A DNA stretch of 29,246 nucleotides from the NCBI GenBank assembly GCA_046483725.1, contig JAWOCQ010000001.1, forward strand, positions 1-29,246, in the 5' to 3' direction. The stretch comes from T3SED10-47 sp046483725. GTDB taxonomy: Bacteria > Bipolaricaulota > Bipolaricaulia > Bipolaricaulales > Bipolaricaulaceae. The notes beneath the pieces are model-generated. The model was not told the DNA's origin. It saw only the letters and a program-made list of their open reading frames with translations, and ran no database searches. Of this stretch, positions 8,674-15,915 are shown one piece after another; the stretch's first letter is position 1; each line of letters begins with the position of its first letter. A program made the position numbers and the translations under genes.

Positions 8674-9360
8674 ATGAGCAGAAAGCTAGTGCTGCTGGAC
8701 ATGGACGGGACGCTCCTTATGGGGCGATCGCTGAGGGTGCTTACGGTGGCGTTCGGGCTAGAAGGGGATCTGCAGGCTATCCAACAGGAAAAGGCCGCAC
8801 AGGGGCTCACTGAGCGGGAGGTATCGGAGAGGATCGCAGGGTTGTTCACCGGTCAACGGCTGGACGAAGTGTCTGCCGTGTTCGATGGCGTTCCCCTCAC
8901 CCCCGGGGCTGCAGCCTGGGTACGAGCGCTGCACGAGGCAGGACATACGACATACATCGTGTCCGACTCGTGGCAGCCCCTTGTAGAGCGCCTCGCACGG
9001 AGACTGGCAGTGAACGGAGTATGGGCTAACGGGCTGGAAGTCAGGGGAAGGAGGCTGACGGGGAAGCTGCAACCACCACCCTGCCCGGCGGAGTTGCCCG
9101 AGTCTTGTCGGCGTCACTCGGTATGCAAGGCCCACGCCCTGGAGGTACTCGCCGGGCAGGAGAACGTCCAGGCCGAGGAGACAATCGCTGTGGGCGACGG
9201 CCTGATAGACGTCTGTATGCTCCAGCGCGCAGGTATCGGTGTAGCGTTGAACCCCAAGGCCGAGGAGGTAACCCAGGCGGCAGATATGGTGGTATATGGG
9301 GACTTCTACGACCTGGGGGACAGGCTCGCCCCGTACCTATCCGAGGCGTGTCGTGTCTGA
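8674..9360 (+). CDS. HAD-family phosphatase (SerB-like)
   Basis: 228 residues. Motif I is DMDGT (Asp9 nucleophile, Asp11 general acid/base), motif II is VSDS (Ser97), a candidate motif III Lys lies near 152, and motif IV is GDGLID (Asp175, Asp179). The layout, with a short helical cap between motifs I and II, matches phosphoserine phosphatase-like HAD enzymes. These remove phosphate from a small metabolite in the cytoplasm; serine phosphate is a possible but unproven substrate. A GGGGGGAG Shine-Dalgarno lies just upstream of the ATG. A 12-codon ORF from ATG 8639 ends at an ATGA overlap with this start, so translational coupling is conceivable. The gene converges on the Fpg-like gene. Confidence 0.88.
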   Translation: MSRKLVLLDMDGTLLMGRSLRVLTVAFGLEGDLQAIQQEKAAQGLTEREVSERIAGLFTGQRLDEVSAVFDGVPLTPGAAAWVRALHEAGHTTYIVSDSWQPLVERLARRLAVNGVWANGLEVRGRRLTGKLQPPPCPAELPESCRRHSVCKAHALEVLAGQENVQAEETIAVGDGLIDVCMLQRAGIGVALNPKAEEVTQAADMVVYGDFYDLGDRLAPYLSEACRV

Positions 9361-9394
9361 GGAGTGCATCCAAGGGAGGACCGGAATTGGACTA

Positions 9395-9432
9395 ACTGCC
9401 CGAGCTTTAGCTGGACTGGCAACTCGGGCAGT
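9395..9432. other. 10-bp perfect hairpin between converging genes
   Basis: ACTGCCCGAG (9395-9404) and CTCGGGCAGT (9423-9432) are exact complements with an 18-nt loop that contains the stop codon of the Fpg-like gene. It may act as a bidirectional transcription barrier or mRNA 3' stabiliser. There is no U-run. Confidence 0.45.
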
Positions 9433-10216
9433 AGTTGGTCTTGCGTTCGTCGAACTGGATCTCGGCGACGGTGCTTCCGCAAACGGGGCACGGGGAGCCC
9501 CTACGGCCATGGACTCGGAGGAAATTGCGCAGTTCCCTTTCGAAGAGCGCCCCCTGCAACCGCGCCCGCAGGACGCTTATGGCCCACATCAATGTGGAGG
9601 GGACGGCCTCCCATAGACGCCTGATCTCCTTGCCAGACAGGGTGTGAGCATAACGGATGGGCGAGAGCCTAGCCGCAAAGAGGATCTCGTCCGCGAAGGC
9701 ATCCCCGATTCCCGACACGGTCCGCGGTTCCATAAGCAGCTCCTTTACGAGTCGGCGCCGTCCTTCCAGCCGTGCCCGGAAGGACGCGTGCGTGAAACCC
9801 AAAGCCAAAGGGTCCGGCCCCATCTCCCGCAGGGCCTCCAGCTGACCTGCGCGCTGCACCACCCACGCGGCCGCCTGCAACCATGGCCCCGGGAGGATCA
9901 CCCGCAACTCCATGCCGTCATCAAGGATAAGCCTGAGCCCTGTCGTCCGAGTAGTCGTATACGTTGAGCTCCCATGCCACACCCAGGCCCACGGTGCGAG
10001 ATCCAGTACCAACCGGGGACCGCCCTGAAACGTGATGATTAAGTAGGATCCCCGCCGCCGTATCGGACCGGCCTTCAAACCCTCCAACTCGGATGGCAAG
10101 CGGGGAGTACTGCGGAATAATTCATCGCTCAGCACCTCCACCCCCCGGACGGTGCGGTTCACCAGCCGGGGGGTGAGGTTCTCCTTTAGAACCTCCGCGT
10201 CAGGAAGCTCCAACAC
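9407..10216 (-). CDS. Fpg/MutM-like DNA glycosylase homologue with altered active site
   Basis: 269 residues, the usual Fpg length. The N-terminus aligns with the Fpg start (MPELPEVE) but reads MLELPDAE, so the Pro2 nucleophile is Leu. Position 57, normally the catalytic Lys of the RRGKYL strand, is Ser (RRRGSYL). The HLGMSG segment is replaced by DLAPWAW. In the helix-two-turn-helix the usual GIGN is GIGD (Asp172). Retained are Glu3, the H2TH fold (GIGDAFADEILF) and the C-terminal zinc finger (Cys243, Cys246, Cys263, Cys266) with Arg258. DNA binding is therefore likely, but classical 8-oxoguanine excision is doubtful. The start is GTG at 10216, only 3 nt after the preceding gene's stop, suggesting co-transcription. 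Confidence 0.85.
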   Translation of the reverse strand: MLELPDAEVLKENLTPRLVNRTVRGVEVLSDELFRSTPRLPSELEGLKAGPIRRRGSYLIITFQGGPRLVLDLAPWAWVWHGSSTYTTTRTTGLRLILDDGMELRVILPGPWLQAAAWVVQRAGQLEALREMGPDPLALGFTHASFRARLEGRRRLVKELLMEPRTVSGIGDAFADEILFAARLSPIRYAHTLSGKEIRRLWEAVPSTLMWAISVLRARLQGALFERELRNFLRVHGRRGSPCPVCGSTVAEIQFDERKTNYCPSCQSS

Positions 10217-10219
10217 AGC

Positions 10220-10771
10220 CTACGGGCAACAGGGGCTCACTGTACACGGACTAGGCGCGCAGCGTTCTGTGTACCTTTCGAGCGTAACTTCCGGCCCACA
10301 CGACGTGCTGCAGCACCCCGCCCCGAACCTGAACAGGGAGAAGAAAGACTGGCACCTATCGAGAACCCGCAAGTGCTTTTCGTAGTCTCCCTCGTCGGTC
10401 GACACAATCACCGTATAGTAGCCCGGGGCCACGAGTTCTCCGTCCGTATCCCGTTGGTCCCACACTGCAGAGAACGATCTTGCCGGTACTGGATCTTGAA
10501 GGGACTCATCGTAGATCATGTATCCATCCAGGTCCTCCACCCGCCAGCCGTACACGTCGGGGCCAGGCGGAGAGCAGCAGGGAGAGCAGCAAAACAGAAA
10601 ACCAAAGCCCGAGGAAACCTTCAGGCCGATCTCAATGCTCTGGCATTGCTGGAAGGACACATAACAGGAAGGTGCCTCAGGCTCGGGTGTGGGTGGGCAG
10701 CCACACTGCGCTACCGCCCAACCGCCTAGTGCCAATGACACCGCCACAGACAGCAACAGCCCTCGTTTCAT
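10220..10771 (-). CDS. Cys-rich secreted protein with FlgD-like Ig domain
   Basis: 183 residues from the ATG at 10771, which is preferred over ATG 10792 because the latter overlaps a TATAAT box and a GGGGTGG ribosome binding site precedes 10771. The signal peptide MKRGLLLSVAVSLALGG ends at AVA before a Gln. The middle holds a FlgD/CHU_C-like Ig motif (WDQRDTDGELVAPGYYTVIV). The mature chain of about 162 residues has 16 cysteines, including four CC pairs, clustered before and after the Ig segment. This suggests a disulfide-locked extracytoplasmic or metal-binding protein; the function is unknown. It is followed 3 nt later by the Fpg-like gene. Confidence 0.75.
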   Translation of the reverse strand: MKRGLLLSVAVSLALGGWAVAQCGCPPTPEPEAPSCYVSFQQCQSIEIGLKVSSGFGFLFCCSPCCSPPGPDVYGWRVEDLDGYMIYDESLQDPVPARSFSAVWDQRDTDGELVAPGYYTVIVSTDEGDYEKHLRVLDRCQSFFSLFRFGAGCCSTSCGPEVTLERYTERCAPSPCTVSPCCP

Positions 10772-10790
10772 CGATAACCACCCCGCTAAC

Positions 10791-10796
10791 ATTATA
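10791..10796 (-). promoter_or_regulatory. Consensus -10 box (TATAAT)
   Basis: Perfect TATAAT on the minus strand, 19 nt upstream of the ATG at 10771. No convincing -35 hexamer is visible at 16-18 bp. Confidence 0.45.
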
Positions 10797-10803
10797 CACC
10801 CAC

Positions 10804-11802
10804 CTAGACTGGCCGGCCGGATTGGTCCCCTGGAGGCTTCACGGCCGTGTTCACCAGATTGGGAGGGCGCCGCCCCTCCAGCACCGCCAGCACTCCATCC
10901 ACCGCCAGGTGGGCCATCTTCTTTCTCGTTGCTTCGGTGGCCGAGCCTATATGGGGAGTCAATACCGCGTTGGAGAGACCGAGCAGCCCCGGGTGGACTT
11001 CCGGCTCCCGCTCGTACACGTCCAACCCGGCCGCCCTCGGACGCCCCGCCCGTAACGCCTCCACCAGGGCAGCCTCGTCCACTACCGGCCCCCGGGCAAT
11101 GTTGACTAAGATGGCCGTCCCCTTCATGAGAGAGAGCTCTCGCCGGCCGATCATGTGCTCGGTTTCGTCGGTCAAGGGGACGCAGAGGACCACAAAGTCA
11201 CTCCTGGAAAGCAGTTCGTCCATTGAGGCCCGGCTGGCTCCCAGCTCTCGTTCCAGCTGGGGCTTCTGCGAGCGGGCATGATAGAGGACGTTCATGGAGA
11301 ATCCTGCCGCGCGGCGCGCTACTGCGCTGCCGATCCGTCCGGGTCCCACAACACCCAAGGTGGACCCGTACACGTCAACTCCCATGTGCGGCGGCATGAA
11401 CGTCCAGCCGGGGAATCCGTGGCGCCGGAGATGTTCGTCCGCCTCCACTATCCTGCGCGCAGCGGCCATCATCAGCGCCCAACCCAAGTCAGCCGTGGTT
11501 TCGGTCAACACATCTGGGGTGTTGGTAACCGCCACGCCGTCCCGAGTAGCGGCGTCGAGATCGATGTTGTCCACCCCCACCCCAAGGTTGGCCACCACCT
11601 TGAGCCTGTTGGCTCGCAGGAACAGCTCCTTATCTATCCTGTCGGCAAGAAGGCACACGACCGCGTCCGCCTCCTCTACCCCCGCCAGGAGGTCTTCCCG
11701 CGACAAGCCTTCCTTATCGGTAATCCGGACCTCGTGCCCCGCCTCAGCCAGCCTGCTGATCGCCTCGGGGAAAGCTTGTGTGGTGATGAATACCTCGGCC
11801 AT
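10804..11802 (-). CDS. D-2-hydroxyacid dehydrogenase (glycerate/glyoxylate reductase type)
   Basis: 332 residues, standard for the NAD(P)-dependent D-isomer 2-hydroxyacid dehydrogenases. The Rossmann loop is GPGRIG (153-158). The substrate loop NLGVGVDNID lies at about 72-81. The catalytic triad Arg237 (NIARGPVVDE), Glu266 (DVYEREP) and His284 (TPHIGSAT) is complete. The closest family look is glyoxylate/hydroxypyruvate reductase (GyaR/D-glycerate dehydrogenase), interconverting glyoxylate and glycolate or hydroxypyruvate and glycerate in the cytoplasm. It lacks the C-terminal ACT-type regulatory domain of long SerA forms. An AGGAGG ribosome binding site precedes the ATG. It follows the AEC permease by 51 nt and is probably co-transcribed, which suggests transport of an organic acid. 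Confidence 0.9.
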   Translation of the reverse strand: MAEVFITTQAFPEAISRLAEAGHEVRITDKEGLSREDLLAGVEEADAVVCLLADRIDKELFLRANRLKVVANLGVGVDNIDLDAATRDGVAVTNTPDVLTETTADLGWALMMAAARRIVEADEHLRRHGFPGWTFMPPHMGVDVYGSTLGVVGPGRIGSAVARRAAGFSMNVLYHARSQKPQLERELGASRASMDELLSRSDFVVLCVPLTDETEHMIGRRELSLMKGTAILVNIARGPVVDEAALVEALRAGRPRAAGLDVYEREPEVHPGLLGLSNAVLTPHIGSATEATRKKMAHLAVDGVLAVLEGRRPPNLVNTAVKPPGDQSGRPV

Positions 11803-11853
11803 GTGACACCTCCTCTACGCATCCTACCAACCCTTACCGCGGCGTCCAGGCTC

Positions 11854-12750
11854 TCACCCGGTTAGGAAATGCAGCACAAGCGACAGGCTAACAGCGGACA
11901 TTGCGGTTGACAGAAGCAAGACCGAAGCTGCGAGATCCGGCCGGCGGTTGTACTGAAGCGACAGAATAAGGCTGTTGACAGCAGTAGGAACGCTGCCTTC
12001 TACAATCAGCGCCCCCCGTACCGCCCCGGTGACACCGAGCGCGGCCGCCAAGCCCCAGGCGACCAAGGTCCCCAGAAGCAGCCGCAAAGCGGCCAGGGTG
12101 CTTGCCTCCTTGGCCACCTGACGGGGACGGACGTCCGCCAGCTGCATTCCCAAGAGCAGTACCATGACGGGTATTGCCCCTCCGGCCAGAAGCTCGCTGG
12201 CGTTCGCCAACCAAGTGGGCAGCTCCCCGGCCATTCGGACAACCACGGCGCCAGCCACCGCGTAAATCCAGGGCACGCGCAGCACGGTGCGCAACATCCG
12301 TCGCCAGGCAACCCGCCCCTCCCAGGTGATCGTGGCAATCCCTAAAGTGGAGACCAACACAGAGTTCGCAGCCAAAAAGATTACCCCGACCTCAAAGCCC
12401 GTCCTCCCCAAAGCGAGGAGAAGCACCGGAAGACCGAGGTTCCCGCAGTTGCCGAACATCATCGTCAGGGAGGCGACAGCTTGGCCGTCCCGATCGCCGG
12501 GCAAGAGAGCGCGGCGGACGGGAAGCGAAAGGAGAAGCATAGCCACGTGGTAAGCCACGGCAAACCCCACCACCAGCCATGCGGTGGACAGAGGAAGGTC
12601 CGCCGTTCTCAGGGAGTCGAAGATCAGGGCCGGGGACAGGCACCAAAACGTCACCTGGGCAAGCGGCGCGGGGTCAAGCCGCAGGGACTTGCGCAATACC
12701 CATCCCACCCCTGTAACCAGAAATACCGGCAGCAATGCGTTCGCCAGCAC
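11854..12750 (-). CDS. AEC-family permease (auxin efflux carrier/malate permease type)
   Basis: 298 residues with about ten hydrophobic helices in two halves. The N-terminal half holds a Pro-broken helix (FWCLSPALIFDSL) and the motif MMFGNCGNLGLPV. The C-terminal half has GSVPTAVNSLILS. These are typical of bacterial AEC/MdcF-like carriers, which move small carboxylates across the inner membrane. The start is GTG at 12750 with TTGAGG a few bases upstream. Clustering with a 2-hydroxyacid dehydrogenase suggests a hydroxy- or keto-acid substrate, which is inference. It is divergent from the TetR gene with 76 bp between, so that repressor may control it. Confidence 0.88.
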   Translation of the reverse strand: MLANALLPVFLVTGVGWVLRKSLRLDPAPLAQVTFWCLSPALIFDSLRTADLPLSTAWLVVGFAVAYHVAMLLLSLPVRRALLPGDRDGQAVASLTMMFGNCGNLGLPVLLLALGRTGFEVGVIFLAANSVLVSTLGIATITWEGRVAWRRMLRTVLRVPWIYAVAGAVVVRMAGELPTWLANASELLAGGAIPVMVLLLGMQLADVRPRQVAKEASTLAALRLLLGTLVAWGLAAALGVTGAVRGALIVEGSVPTAVNSLILSLQYNRRPDLAASVLLLSTAMSAVSLSLVLHFLTG

Positions 12751-12791
12751 GGGGCCTCAAGGATACCGGACCAAGACACACTCCGCACGGC

Positions 12792-12821
12792 TTGTCACTT
12801 CCGCCACCGCAATGATAGGCT
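12792..12821 (+). promoter_or_regulatory. Promoter of the TetR gene, leaderless layout
   Basis: TTGTCA (12792-12797), an 18-bp spacer and TAGGCT (12816-12821), then five bases to the GTG at 12827. The -10 is weak (TANNNT), but spacing and distance to the start match the promoter at 5039-5068. Confidence 0.45.
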
Positions 12822-12826
12822 GAGGC

Positions 12827-13447
12827 GTGGGCAAACGAGTAACTGGCGGGCGAGGCGAACAGACACGTGCAGGGATTATGGAGGCGGCCCTGCGGCTCTT
12901 TTCGCACAGTGGCTATGAGCACGTCAGCGTGACGGCCATCGCCCAGGAGGCAGGGGTCTCCCGGGCGACCGTGTACCGTCACTTTCGGGATAAACATGCC
13001 ATCCTCCTCGCCCTGTTGGGAATGTGGCTCGATCTGATGGAGTGGATCCGCCGTACGGGTGAACCCATGGGACGATCGCCGTGGGACCTTCTGAGTGAAG
13101 GAGGGGCGCAGGTCATCCGGGGTATGCTCTCCGCTCCGGTCCTCCTCCACGCCGAAGTCCTGTTCTTGCACATGTCCCTCACGGACGAGGCGGCCCGCAA
13201 GGGCCTGGCAGAAGCGTTCGAGGATGCCCGCCAGGCGGCTCGCGATCTGGTAAGCCTAAGCCCAGAGGATGCCGACGTCGAGCTTGTGTCCATTCTGGCC
13301 GTCGCACTGTTGGAGGGCCTCCTGATACAGTATCTGGCGGACCCTGAGCACATCGATCCTGAGGAGCTGTGGCCCCGGCTGATCGCCCTGTGCTCACAGG
13401 CTGGTACGCCGGCTCAGCAAGCCCAGGACACCGGCAGCACAAGGTAA
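12827..13447 (+). CDS. TetR/AcrR-family transcriptional regulator
   Basis: 206 residues. The N-terminal helix-turn-helix lies at about residues 35-54 (AIAQEAGVSRATVYRHF), the standard TetR signature. The C-terminal two thirds are a variable helical ligand-binding domain. The start is GTG at 12827 with little Shine-Dalgarno; a promoter-like element ends 5 nt before it. It is divergent from the AEC permease gene across 76 bp, the classic arrangement for a local repressor. It is followed after 32 bp by the THEP1 gene. The ligand is unknown. Confidence 0.9.
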   Translation: MGKRVTGGRGEQTRAGIMEAALRLFSHSGYEHVSVTAIAQEAGVSRATVYRHFRDKHAILLALLGMWLDLMEWIRRTGEPMGRSPWDLLSEGGAQVIRGMLSAPVLLHAEVLFLHMSLTDEAARKGLAEAFEDARQAARDLVSLSPEDADVELVSILAVALLEGLLIQYLADPEHIDPEELWPRLIALCSQAGTPAQQAQDTGSTR

Positions 13448-13479
13448 GGGGTCGGTAGAAACCGTACCGTGAGAGATAC

Positions 13480-14019
13480 ATGCGGGTAGCAGTGAGCGGG
13501 CACCCCGGTGTCGGCAAGACTACCTTCGTCCAAGGGCTTGCCGCGGCACTCCCTTTGCGCGTGGGAGGCATCGTAACCCAGGAAATCCGCGTGGTGGGAC
13601 GCCGGGTGGGGTTCACCCTCAAGGACCTTGCCACAGGAGAAGAGGGAATCCTGGCCCACCTGCACCATGCCCAAGGCCCACAGCTAGGTCGCTACCGCGT
13701 TCATACTCACGACCTGGAAGAGATAGGAGCGGCAGCCATCGAAAGAGCAGCCAGGGAGGCGGAGCTGGTAGTGATCGACGAAGTCGGTCCGATGGAGCTT
13801 ACCTCGGAGCGCTTCGTGCAAGCCGTACGCAAGGCGCTGCACTCCGATACTCACCTCCTAGTCACCGTACACCGCTCTTCCAAACACTCTTTGACCTATG
13901 TGATACGCCAGCATGTGGACCACCATTTGCATCTGTCGTACAGGAACCGTGATCGGCTGCTCGAGTACGCCCGTGGTCTCTTCTTGGCCTCTGGAGGGAA
14001 CTCCACGCCGCCCCGTTAA
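13480..14019 (+). CDS. THEP1-type nucleoside-triphosphatase
   Basis: 179 residues, the normal size for the THEP1/DUF265 P-loop family known from thermophilic bacteria and archaea. Walker A is GHPGVGKT (7-14), with Lys13 and Thr14 binding phosphate. Walker B is LVVIDEVGPME (Asp100, Glu101), typical for this family. Characterised members hydrolyse NTPs and dNTPs slowly; the cell role is unclear. The ATG at 13480 has a weak GAGAG site. It probably shares a transcript with the TetR gene and ends 13 bp from the stop of the converging GT4 gene. Confidence 0.88.
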   Translation: MRVAVSGHPGVGKTTFVQGLAAALPLRVGGIVTQEIRVVGRRVGFTLKDLATGEEGILAHLHHAQGPQLGRYRVHTHDLEEIGAAAIERAAREAELVVIDEVGPMELTSERFVQAVRKALHSDTHLLVTVHRSSKHSLTYVIRQHVDHHLHLSYRNRDRLLEYARGLFLASGGNSTPPR

Positions 14020-14032
14020 TCCCGGCCCTGCC

Positions 14033-15187
14033 TCATACAGTTCGCCGCAGTGGGGAACGGGCACGGATGAGCTCATCATAGAGCGCAAGCAGACGCTCCA
14101 CCGAAGCCTGCGCCGTCAGAGCCTGCGCTTGCTCGCGCCCAGCCTCGGCCAGTTTCTTGCGCCGCTCCTCATCGTCCAGGAGCGCGTGGCAGCTTTCGGC
14201 GAACTCGCCCTCGTCCTCGGACACAAGTAGACCGGTGCGGCCAGAATCAACTACGTCCAACACACCGCGGGCGCCGACCGCTACCGCGGGGGTACCAGCC
14301 ATCATCGCCTCCACAACCACCAGGCCCTGGGTCTCCGTTGTGGAAGCAAACACGAACACATCCGCCTGCCGATAGAGTTCGATCAGCTGCTCCCGGGGAA
14401 GGAACCCCGTAAAGGTTACTAGATCACCGACCCCTAAGGCCTGCGCCTTGCGCTCAAGATACGCTCGGTGGGGTCCGCCGCCGGCAAGAACGAGGTGCAC
14501 GTCCTGGCGTATCTCACGCAGTTCCTTGTAAGCCACAAGCAGGAACTCAATGTTCTTCTCCCAGCCAAGGCGTCCAACATAGAGGAGAACGAACGGTTCG
14601 TGGATCCCCAACTCGCTCCGGGCGTCCCATTCCGTTCTGCGTTCGAACTCCTGTTCGTCCACCCCAAAGGGCAACGCTCGAATGGGAGAGCTGATATGGT
14701 ATCTCTCCAGTTCGTGCTTCATTTGCACTGAAGGGGCAACCACAAGATCGCAGCGGTCACAAAACGAACGGCTATACCGTTCCACAAACCGCTGCGGGGG
14801 CCGGATCACAGCCGGCAGATAGCGCCGGTATTCAGCGTACAGAGTATGATAAGTATGAACATGGGGGATTCCATAGCGCCGCGCGGCCCACATGGCAAAC
14901 AGCCCGATGGAGAAAGGATCGTGTGAATGAACGATGTCCAGCTCCCGGGCCAGGCGAACTGCTCGGCGGCTGAACGGCATGGCTACCCGCATGCCTTCGT
15001 AGTAGATGAGTTTCACCGAGGAAAACCGGCATACGTGAGATTCATCCTCTCCTGCGTCAGGGTGGGTCGGGGCGAATACGTATACGTTATGGCCCCGGTC
15101 AGTCAGGGTGCGCTCCATGAGCCGCACTACAGTGACCACACCGTTGATATCAGGGCTGTACGTGTCGGCGAATAGCCCTATGTTCAT
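14033..15187 (-). CDS. GT4-family glycosyltransferase (diacylglycerol glucosyltransferase-like)
   Basis: 384 residues. The open frame extends upstream into the GT2 gene, but homology begins at MNIGLFADTYSPDINGVV, so the ATG at 15187 with CGGAGA upstream is the start. The N-terminal GT-B acceptor domain carries HSHDPFSIGL and HTYHTLY. The C-terminal domain has VGRLGWEKN and the E-x7-E nucleotide-sugar motif (ETQGLVVVE). This combination resembles 1,2-diacylglycerol 3-glucosyltransferases and phosphatidylinositol mannosyltransferases. These transfer a sugar to a membrane lipid on the cytoplasmic face. It starts 14 nt after the GT2 stop, in the operon with phosphohexomutase, so glycolipid or envelope glycan synthesis is likely. 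Confidence 0.9.
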   Translation of the reverse strand: MNIGLFADTYSPDINGVVTVVRLMERTLTDRGHNVYVFAPTHPDAGEDESHVCRFSSVKLIYYEGMRVAMPFSRRAVRLARELDIVHSHDPFSIGLFAMWAARRYGIPHVHTYHTLYAEYRRYLPAVIRPPQRFVERYSRSFCDRCDLVVAPSVQMKHELERYHISSPIRALPFGVDEQEFERRTEWDARSELGIHEPFVLLYVGRLGWEKNIEFLLVAYKELREIRQDVHLVLAGGGPHRAYLERKAQALGVGDLVTFTGFLPREQLIELYRQADVFVFASTTETQGLVVVEAMMAGTPAVAVGARGVLDVVDSGRTGLLVSEDEGEFAESCHALLDDEERRKKLAEAGREQAQALTAQASVERLLALYDELIRARSPLRRTV

Positions 15188-15201
15188 CGTCTCCGCCCGA
15201 A

Positions 15202-15915
15202 TCAGCAGCACCGCCCAAGCCACACCACGCGCGAGTAGTTGCACACGTTGCGCCACACATAGCCCACTCCCCCTTGCTTCAGCCTGCGCGGGGAAGTATG
15301 CACCCTGATCCCCGGGTCGAATAGCACCACCCCGAGATGTCGAAGCTTGAGGGATAGCTGCACGTCTTCCGAGGAACCGTATGCCTTGCCGTTGGCCATG
15401 AAGCCGCCGCACTTGAAGAACGCGTCCCGCCGCACGGCGAAGTTGGGCCCGCAGAAGTGAGGCCGTGCCAGGCGGTGGTTTGCCCAGAGAAACAGGGCCA
15501 ACATAGGACCGGCGACCTTTAACAGCAGCGGCCCCTCCTCGGGGAACAGCAGCGTACCGTACACACCCACCCGCGCGGGGTTCTCCTCGAACCGGCGCAC
15601 AATGCGCTCGAGCCAGTCCGGGGGCACCGTGCTATCGGCATCGGTGGAGGCGATGATGTCGCCACGCGCGGAGACGAAACCACGCTGGCGGGCTGTGGCC
15701 ACGCCCGGAGACTGCTCCCGCACCAGGCAACATCCATATCGCTCCGCGACCAGCCCGGTGTCGTCAGCGGACCCGTTGTCCACCACCACCACTTCGTAAC
15801 GGGCATAGGATTGCTCCCGCAAGGCGTCCAAGCAGCTCGGGAGCAGATTGGCCTCGTTGCGAGCTGGCACGACCACGCTGACCAACGGCGATGCAGGGAG
15901 CGGGCGCTGTTTCAT
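15202..15915 (-). CDS. GT2-family glycosyltransferase
   Basis: 237 residues, single GT-A domain. SVVVPARNEANLL (13-25) is the nucleotide-binding start. VVDNGSADDT is at about 45-53. The DxD metal site is TDADS (Asp92, Asp94). The acceptor-side motif appears as GSSEDVQLSLKL (ED). A hydrophobic stretch follows the DxD region and may anchor it to the membrane. The ATG overlaps the leuS stop in an ATGA, so its translation is coupled to leuS. Donor and acceptor are unknown; with the neighbouring GT4 it probably decorates lipids or an envelope polymer. Confidence 0.88.
   Translation of the reverse strand: MKQRPLPASPLVSVVVPARNEANLLPSCLDALREQSYARYEVVVVDNGSADDTGLVAERYGCCLVREQSPGVATARQRGFVSARGDIIASTDADSTVPPDWLERIVRRFEENPARVGVYGTLLFPEEGPLLLKVAGPMLALFLWANHRLARPHFCGPNFAVRRDAFFKCGGFMANGKAYGSSEDVQLSLKLRHLGVVLFDPGIRVHTSPRRLKQGGVGYVWRNVCNYSRVVWLGRCC

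Noticed and set aside
15188..15412. 75-residue N-terminal extension of the GT4 enzyme
   Set aside because: It overlaps GT2 coding sequence and lacks homology; ATG 15187 begins the canonical GT-B fold.
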